A stretch of DNA of 9,817 nt from contig PAMN02000047.1 of assembly GCA_002707335.2 (NCBI GenBank), positions 11,103-20,919 on the forward strand. Reading direction: 5' to 3'. The DNA comes from Methanobacteriota archaeon (lineage in GTDB: Archaea > Thermoplasmatota > Poseidoniia > Poseidoniales > Poseidoniaceae). The notes below the pieces were generated by a model. It saw nothing but the letters and a program-made list of their open reading frames with translations. It had not been told where the DNA came from and did not search any database. Made by a program: the position numbers and the translations under genes. Positions 6,735-9,817 of this stretch are shown one piece after another (the stretch's first letter is position 1; every line of letters begins with the position of its first letter).

Positions 6735-6874
6735 ATCCAAATAGTGCGTAATGGATGATTCCACATCCATTTTTTCCGGCACATCATGAATGAACCTCAG
6801 TCTGTTATTAACCAACGGATTTTTTTCGCGACAACAAGGAAATCATATTTTCTTAAAATAGCCATCAACCAATA

Positions 6875-6904
6875 CTATCATGAATGGGTTACCTTTCATG
6901 ATAG
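6875..6904 (+). repeat. Perfect 10-base inverted repeat upstream of the MscS gene
   Basis: CTATCATGAA (6875-6884) and TTCATGATAG (6895-6904) are exact reverse complements with a 10-base spacer. The repeat lies between the candidate TATA box and the Shine-Dalgarno (GGAGG at 6911-6915). It could be an operator at the transcription start or an RNA hairpin in the leader. Confidence 0.6.
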
Positions 6905-6922
6905 ATAAGCGGAGGCGGGTGT

Positions 6923-8224
6923 GTGTCACAAATAGACGATGCTATAAATTGGCTCAATGACCTTGATACTTGGGCTCAGTGGTGCGTAGGATTAACTGCT
7001 ACACTGCTTGTTCTAGGTATATTTAGATTAATATTGAAATCGGTGATTCTAGATTTCGTCAAGAGGACACCATTCGAATGGGACGATAAGTTATACAAGC
7101 CAGTTTCCAAGAGAGGATACATTTTCCTTTCAATCGTAGGTTTTCAAACCACAATGAAATGGGTTCACGGAGATGGATTTTCTTGGGTTGTAAGCCTCGA
7201 GCCGTTTTTCCAAGCGAGCTATGTTCTGCTAAGTACATCACTGGTGAGCGTCGCTCTGAAAATTATGATCCCTGTGGTCATGGAGAGATTTTCAGATCCT
7301 TCTAGCGTTACAGTTTCTGGAAGCAACTCGTTGATTATATTCATTCTAAGAGCTGCCGTATGGTTCGGTGGACTATACCTTGCATTCTCAGAGTTAGGAA
7401 TCGAGTTATTCGGAGTACTGGCTTCTTTGGCTGTATTCTCGCTAATTATCGGTCTTGCTATGCAACAAACTCTTGGAAACATAGTAAATTCATTCATGCT
7501 TGCATTAGACCAACCGTTTGAAGTAGGCGATAGAATCGAAGTTGAGGGAAGTCTAGGATCTGTTGTATCCGTAGGAATATTGTCCACTAAGATTCTAACA
7601 CACGAAGAAAACCTTGTTGTTATCCCAAACAACAGTCTAGTCAATTCAACAGTCATCAACCACGCAAGAGGTGGAGGAGATGGAAAGGGAAGAAGAATAT
7701 CCCTTGTTCAGGACATTGGAGTAGGATATTCTGAAGATATTGACCACGTAAAGTACACAATTCTCAAACTAATGAGAGAATGTCCTTATGTTCTAGATAA
7801 ACCAGAGCCTAGAGTTCTGCTGATTGAATTAGGAGACTTTGCAAAGGTCTTCAGGATGTTCGGTTGGGTCGAAGATTATTCAGATGAATATGTTGCAAGA
7901 GACTGGTTGTTGAAGAATCTTGATGAGAGATTCGATGATGAAGGAATCGAAATACCATATCCAAAGTCTGTAGAATTGAGAGGCGATGAGGACTCTTCAT
8001 ACAACAAGAATCACAAGAAAGCAAGCATAACTAAGGCTAAACTGCAGATGGTGAAAGAAGACAAGCAACTTGCTAAGGAAAGAGCAAGAGCAAAGGAAGA
8101 AATCGAAGTCATCAATGAAAAGTTGAAAGATCCTGATTTGGATGGAAAGGAAAAGCAAACCCTTGAAGAAGATCTGAGAGAGTTACAAAGTATCCTTGGA
8201 ATGTTCGAAGCAGGAGACGACTGA
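6923..8224 (+). CDS. MscS-family mechanosensitive channel with a charged C-terminal extension
   Basis: Channels of this family open under membrane tension and release solutes in hypo-osmotic shock. Hydrophobic segments lie at about residues 19-42, 64-80, 96-119 and 136-160, followed by the pore helix region at about 162-195 (FGVLASLAVFSLIIGLAMQQ then TLGNIVNSFMLALDQPF). The MscS beta domain is clear: FEVGDRIEVEG, GSVVSVGILSTKILT and LVVIPNNSLVNSTVIN (199-246). The cytoplasmic alpha/beta domain ends at IEIPYPKSV (342-350). Residues about 351-433 form an extra Lys/Glu/Arg-rich tail, coiled-coil-like around 375-425. The start is GTG 6923, 5 bases after GGAGGCG (6911-6917). All 18 arginine codons are AGA or AGG, typical for this genome. 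It is followed after 22 bases by an HTH_10 regulator, probably in the same transcript, and is divergent from the AAA ATPase. Confidence 0.95.
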   Translation: MSQIDDAINWLNDLDTWAQWCVGLTATLLVLGIFRLILKSVILDFVKRTPFEWDDKLYKPVSKRGYIFLSIVGFQTTMKWVHGDGFSWVVSLEPFFQASYVLLSTSLVSVALKIMIPVVMERFSDPSSVTVSGSNSLIIFILRAAVWFGGLYLAFSELGIELFGVLASLAVFSLIIGLAMQQTLGNIVNSFMLALDQPFEVGDRIEVEGSLGSVVSVGILSTKILTHEENLVVIPNNSLVNSTVINHARGGGDGKGRRISLVQDIGVGYSEDIDHVKYTILKLMRECPYVLDKPEPRVLLIELGDFAKVFRMFGWVEDYSDEYVARDWLLKNLDERFDDEGIEIPYPKSVELRGDEDSSYNKNHKKASITKAKLQMVKEDKQLAKERARAKEEIEVINEKLKDPDLDGKEKQTLEEDLRELQSILGMFEAGDD

Positions 8225-8246
8225 TTTCGTTTTTAGGTGATCAAGT

Positions 8247-8915
8247 ATGATAGTGAACCCATCAGCAGCGGGTTTCAAGTATCTCGATTTGAGATACATG
8301 CAACTTGAAATTTCAATTGATTCTGCTAAAGATTTACCAGGCTCGATTTTACCAAAGTATTTCGTTAATTCTGAATTTGTATCGAAAATAAGAATCACCG
8401 ATGAAGGATTGGATTGTTATTTGAAAATTGATTTCGTCGATGAGGCTAGTCTTGATGTTGACCACCCAACTCTCAAAATAAAAGAAATAATCAGTAAGAG
8501 CGGCAATTCTGCGCTCGTTAAAGCGTGCCTTAGTGGGCCGATTCCTGTAATGTTTTTCGACATACCTGATGTATGGTGGGTATATCCTACAAAACTTGAT
8601 GAAAAGAAATTCACCATCACAGTCAGAGGAACTACAGCGGCTTTGCGACAGGTGCGTAATGGTTTCAAGAATTTGGTCGGCAATGGATTCACAGTAAAAT
8701 TGGGAAGTGAATCACTACAAGGTCCTGAATTTGAGGATATACTTCCAGAGAAACAGAGGTTGGTTTTGGATACAGCCATTGAAATGGGGTATTACAGCAG
8801 ACCTAGAAGATGTACTCAGCGCGAAATTGCAAGTGTGCTAAACATTAAGCAAGCAACTGTTTCTGAACATCTTCAATCTGCGGAATCAAAAATTATCAAC
8901 ACCTTCCACAGTTGA
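8247..8915 (+). CDS. HTH_10 (bacterio-opsin activator type) transcription regulator, downstream of MscS
   Basis: The 222-residue protein has an N-terminal alpha/beta region (about 10-160) of the kind found in Bat-like archaeal regulators, and a C-terminal HTH_10 domain at about 166-218 (LPEKQRLVLDTAIEMGYYSRPRR, then TQREIASVLNIKQATVSEHL). HTH_10 proteins bind DNA in Haloarchaea and relatives, often with an N-terminal sensing domain; the signal here is unknown. The start ATG 8247 has AGGTGATC at 8235-8242. Only 22 bases separate it from the MscS stop, so the two are probably co-transcribed and the regulator may respond to the same stress or control the pair. It is a paralogue of the convergent gene at 8970-9623; both share the order N-terminal domain then HTH and the GYY...P(R/K)RC signature. 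Confidence 0.88.
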   Translation: MIVNPSAAGFKYLDLRYMQLEISIDSAKDLPGSILPKYFVNSEFVSKIRITDEGLDCYLKIDFVDEASLDVDHPTLKIKEIISKSGNSALVKACLSGPIPVMFFDIPDVWWVYPTKLDEKKFTITVRGTTAALRQVRNGFKNLVGNGFTVKLGSESLQGPEFEDILPEKQRLVLDTAIEMGYYSRPRRCTQREIASVLNIKQATVSEHLQSAESKIINTFHS

Positions 8916-8969
8916 AGAGAACCAAGATTGTCTAGATTTTCTGCTCTAGTATGACTTACCAGAGTAAGA

Positions 8970-9623
8970 TCAGGATTTTTGACGGAACCAACCACTCATA
9001 ATGTTGGATTCAGCCAGTTGCAAGTGCTCTGCCACCGTACCCTGGCTAATACCAATATGTTCAGCGATTTCTGATTGATTACACCTCTTGGGGTAGTCAT
9101 AGTATCCCATGTGCACTGCAGCACTGAGAACTTCAGACTGTCTTCTTGACAGGGATGGAGTCATCATAAAATCGGCTCTCATGCTACTTGATACCTTAAG
9201 GCCAATATCTTCAGGGAAAAGCGCCAGCATCCTTTTCCTGTAAGCGGATAATGCTTTTTTTGTTCCTACTATTGTAAAATGAGCTCCGTCTTCATTACCA
9301 ATGTAGGATTGATTGTGGAACCAGCACCCGTCTATATCCATTAGAGTCCCCAAAATTGGTCCAGTGAAATCAACAGTCGCAAGACCTGTTGTTTCATCTC
9401 TATGATAGAATTTGATAATCTTCATCCCAGATTCAGGCGGCACTTCAGTTGGCTCCATATTTGGCATGAAGTCAAGCCTCGCAAGCATTCTGAATACTCC
9501 ATTTTCAGGGTTTTTGTCCGTTAGAATGAAAGTAATCTTCGCGAAGTAGTCATAGATTACAGCGCCGCGTAGTCCTGAACTTTGTAATTGGCTGATTGTC
9601 AGTATCATTTGTCTTAATTCCAT
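8970..9623 (-). CDS. HTH_10 (bacterio-opsin activator type) transcription regulator
   Basis: With the start at ATG 9623 the protein has 217 residues, close to its 222-residue paralogue at 8247-8915. The C-terminal HTH_10 domain is at about 157-210 (LSRRQSEVLSAAVHMGYYDYPKR, then NQSEIAEHIGISQGTVAEHL). The N-terminal part (1-150) is alpha/beta, and its segment CWFHNQ...FTIVGTKKALSAYRKRM resembles the WWVYPT...FTITVRGTTAALRQVRNGF segment of the paralogue. The frame stays open upstream to 9755, but that extension is Cys/His-rich, unlike the family and overlaps the divergent gene at 9681, so it is rejected. No clear Shine-Dalgarno precedes ATG 9623; ATG 9608 sits about 28 bases from TATGATAA (9633-9640, minus strand) and is an alternative leaderless start. 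It converges on the other HTH_10 gene with 54 bases between stops. Confidence 0.87.
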   Translation of the reverse strand: MELRQMILTISQLQSSGLRGAVIYDYFAKITFILTDKNPENGVFRMLARLDFMPNMEPTEVPPESGMKIIKFYHRDETTGLATVDFTGPILGTLMDIDGCWFHNQSYIGNEDGAHFTIVGTKKALSAYRKRMLALFPEDIGLKVSSSMRADFMMTPSLSRRQSEVLSAAVHMGYYDYPKRCNQSEIAEHIGISQGTVAEHLQLAESNIMSGWFRQKS

Positions 9624-9628
9624 GAAAA

Positions 9629-9645
9629 CCCTGTTATCATAGGGG
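9629..9645. promoter_or_regulatory. Imperfect palindrome between divergent genes
   Basis: CCCTGTTATCATAGGG is an imperfect palindrome (12 of 16 positions symmetric) in the 57-base gap between the HTH_10 gene and the exported-protein gene. Its centre, TTATCATA, is also TATA-like on both strands. It could be a promoter core, an operator, or both. Confidence 0.25.
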
Positions 9646-9680
9646 AAAGGAAGTAGGTAATGAAATGATTGCGTGAAGGT

Positions 9681-9817
9681 ATGGCAGCCAGCGTAAGCCA
9701 AAACGGACGATTCAGAGCAGTTTTCCTCTCTGTGATTATGGTACTGATGACACAAGTAGGATTTACCGAGAATATGGATTTCTCAATCGGTCTAAACCAA
9801 GATACTGAATCAAAGGA
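9681..9817 (+). CDS. N-terminus of a probable exported protein, cut by the window end
   Basis: Forty-five codons are open to the end of the window. Residues 1-12 are polar with Arg 10 and Arg 12, then a hydrophobic core (AVFLSVIMVLM) and a small/polar stretch (TQVGFTENMDF), the layout of a signal peptide or membrane anchor. The mature part is too short to identify. The start is uncertain: ATG 9681 has GAAGGT directly in front, while TTG 9669 in the same frame would add four residues and has AGGT at 9655-9658. The gene is divergent from the HTH_10 regulator with 57 bases between starts, so the regulator could control it. Confidence 0.6.
   Translation, partial: MAASVSQNGRFRAVFLSVIMVLMTQVGFTENMDFSIGLNQDTESK

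Larger units (their letters stand above)
6725..6922. promoter_or_regulatory. Divergent promoter region with three ATCATGAA boxes
   Basis: This 198-base region separates the ATPase (minus) from the MscS gene (plus). TCTTAAAATA at 6851-6860 is a candidate TATA box for MscS, and GTTATTAAC at 6804-6812 for the ATPase. ATCATGAA occurs at 6783-6790, at 6877-6884 and, inverted, at 6895-6902. The first two extend to a 10-base direct repeat ATCATGAATG. Each outer box falls about 27 bases from a candidate TATA box, that is, at the expected transcription start on each side. This suggests shared control by one DNA-binding protein; the boxes are seen, the control is inferred. Confidence 0.45.

Noticed and set aside
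6725..6787. 21-residue N-terminal extension of the AAA ATPase starting at ATG 6787
   Set aside because: Trp-rich and odd in composition, and it overlaps the ATCATGAA box; the Shine-Dalgarno at 6729-6734 favours ATG 6724. A leaderless start at 6784-6787 remains a small possibility.
7219..7659. 146-codon open frame on the minus strand inside the MscS gene
   Set aside because: It lies wholly opposite a strongly supported MscS gene, has no Shine-Dalgarno and no recognisable domain; a shadow frame.
8417..8779. 120-codon minus-strand frame inside the HTH_10 gene
   Set aside because: Opposite a recognised regulator gene; Ser/Leu-rich product with no family features.
9624..9755. 44-residue N-terminal extension of the minus-strand HTH_10 protein
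   Set aside because: Cys/His-rich and unlike the family, overlaps the divergent exported-protein gene, and makes the protein much longer than its paralogue.

Overview
The window reads as a piece of an archaeal chromosome, most likely a marine Euryarchaeota / Candidatus Poseidoniales (Marine Group II) type genome. The evidence is a presenilin-like archaeal A22 protease next to serS, two bacterio-opsin-activator type (HTH_10) regulators, strong GGAGGTG Shine-Dalgarno sites on some genes and apparently leaderless starts on others, AT-rich TATA-like boxes, and a low-GC, compact layout with AGA/AGG as the usual arginine codons. The lineage is inferred from gene content; no rRNA or tRNA gene is present to confirm it.

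Layout, left to right. (1) 1-1764: the C-terminal part of an intramembrane aspartyl protease, then 9 bases later a complete seryl-tRNA synthetase starting at TTG; a hairpin follows. (2) 1893-2990: an unrecognised 365-residue protein. (3) 3044-5108: a tight plus-strand cluster of a small uncertain ORF, a DUF2779-type protein that joins a Cas4/RecB-like PD-(D/E)XK nuclease to a DEDD 3'-5' exonuclease, and a small acidic cysteine-motif protein. The cluster is held together by ATGA and ATAG stop/start overlaps. It uses CGN arginine codons far more than most neighbouring genes, which suggests an acquired nuclease cassette. (4) 5246-6724, minus strand: an AAA+ ATPase with a long unassigned N-terminal region and a shortened pore loop. 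(5) 6923-8915: an MscS-type channel followed after 22 bases by an HTH_10 regulator, divergent from the ATPase across a 198-base region with three ATCATGAA boxes. (6) 8970-9623, minus strand: a second HTH_10 regulator, divergent from the first 45 codons of a probable exported protein that runs off the window.

How the genes may work together. serS and the protease look like ordinary co-transcribed housekeeping genes. The 3044-5108 cluster is the best candidate for an undescribed system: a dual nuclease translated in a coupled way with two small partners, possibly joined by the 365-residue protein upstream. Its role (defence, repair or element-borne) cannot be told from the sequence. The MscS channel and its downstream regulator suggest an envelope or osmotic response unit that may share control sites with the divergent ATPase.

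No CRISPR array, insertion sequence, tRNA or rRNA gene was found.
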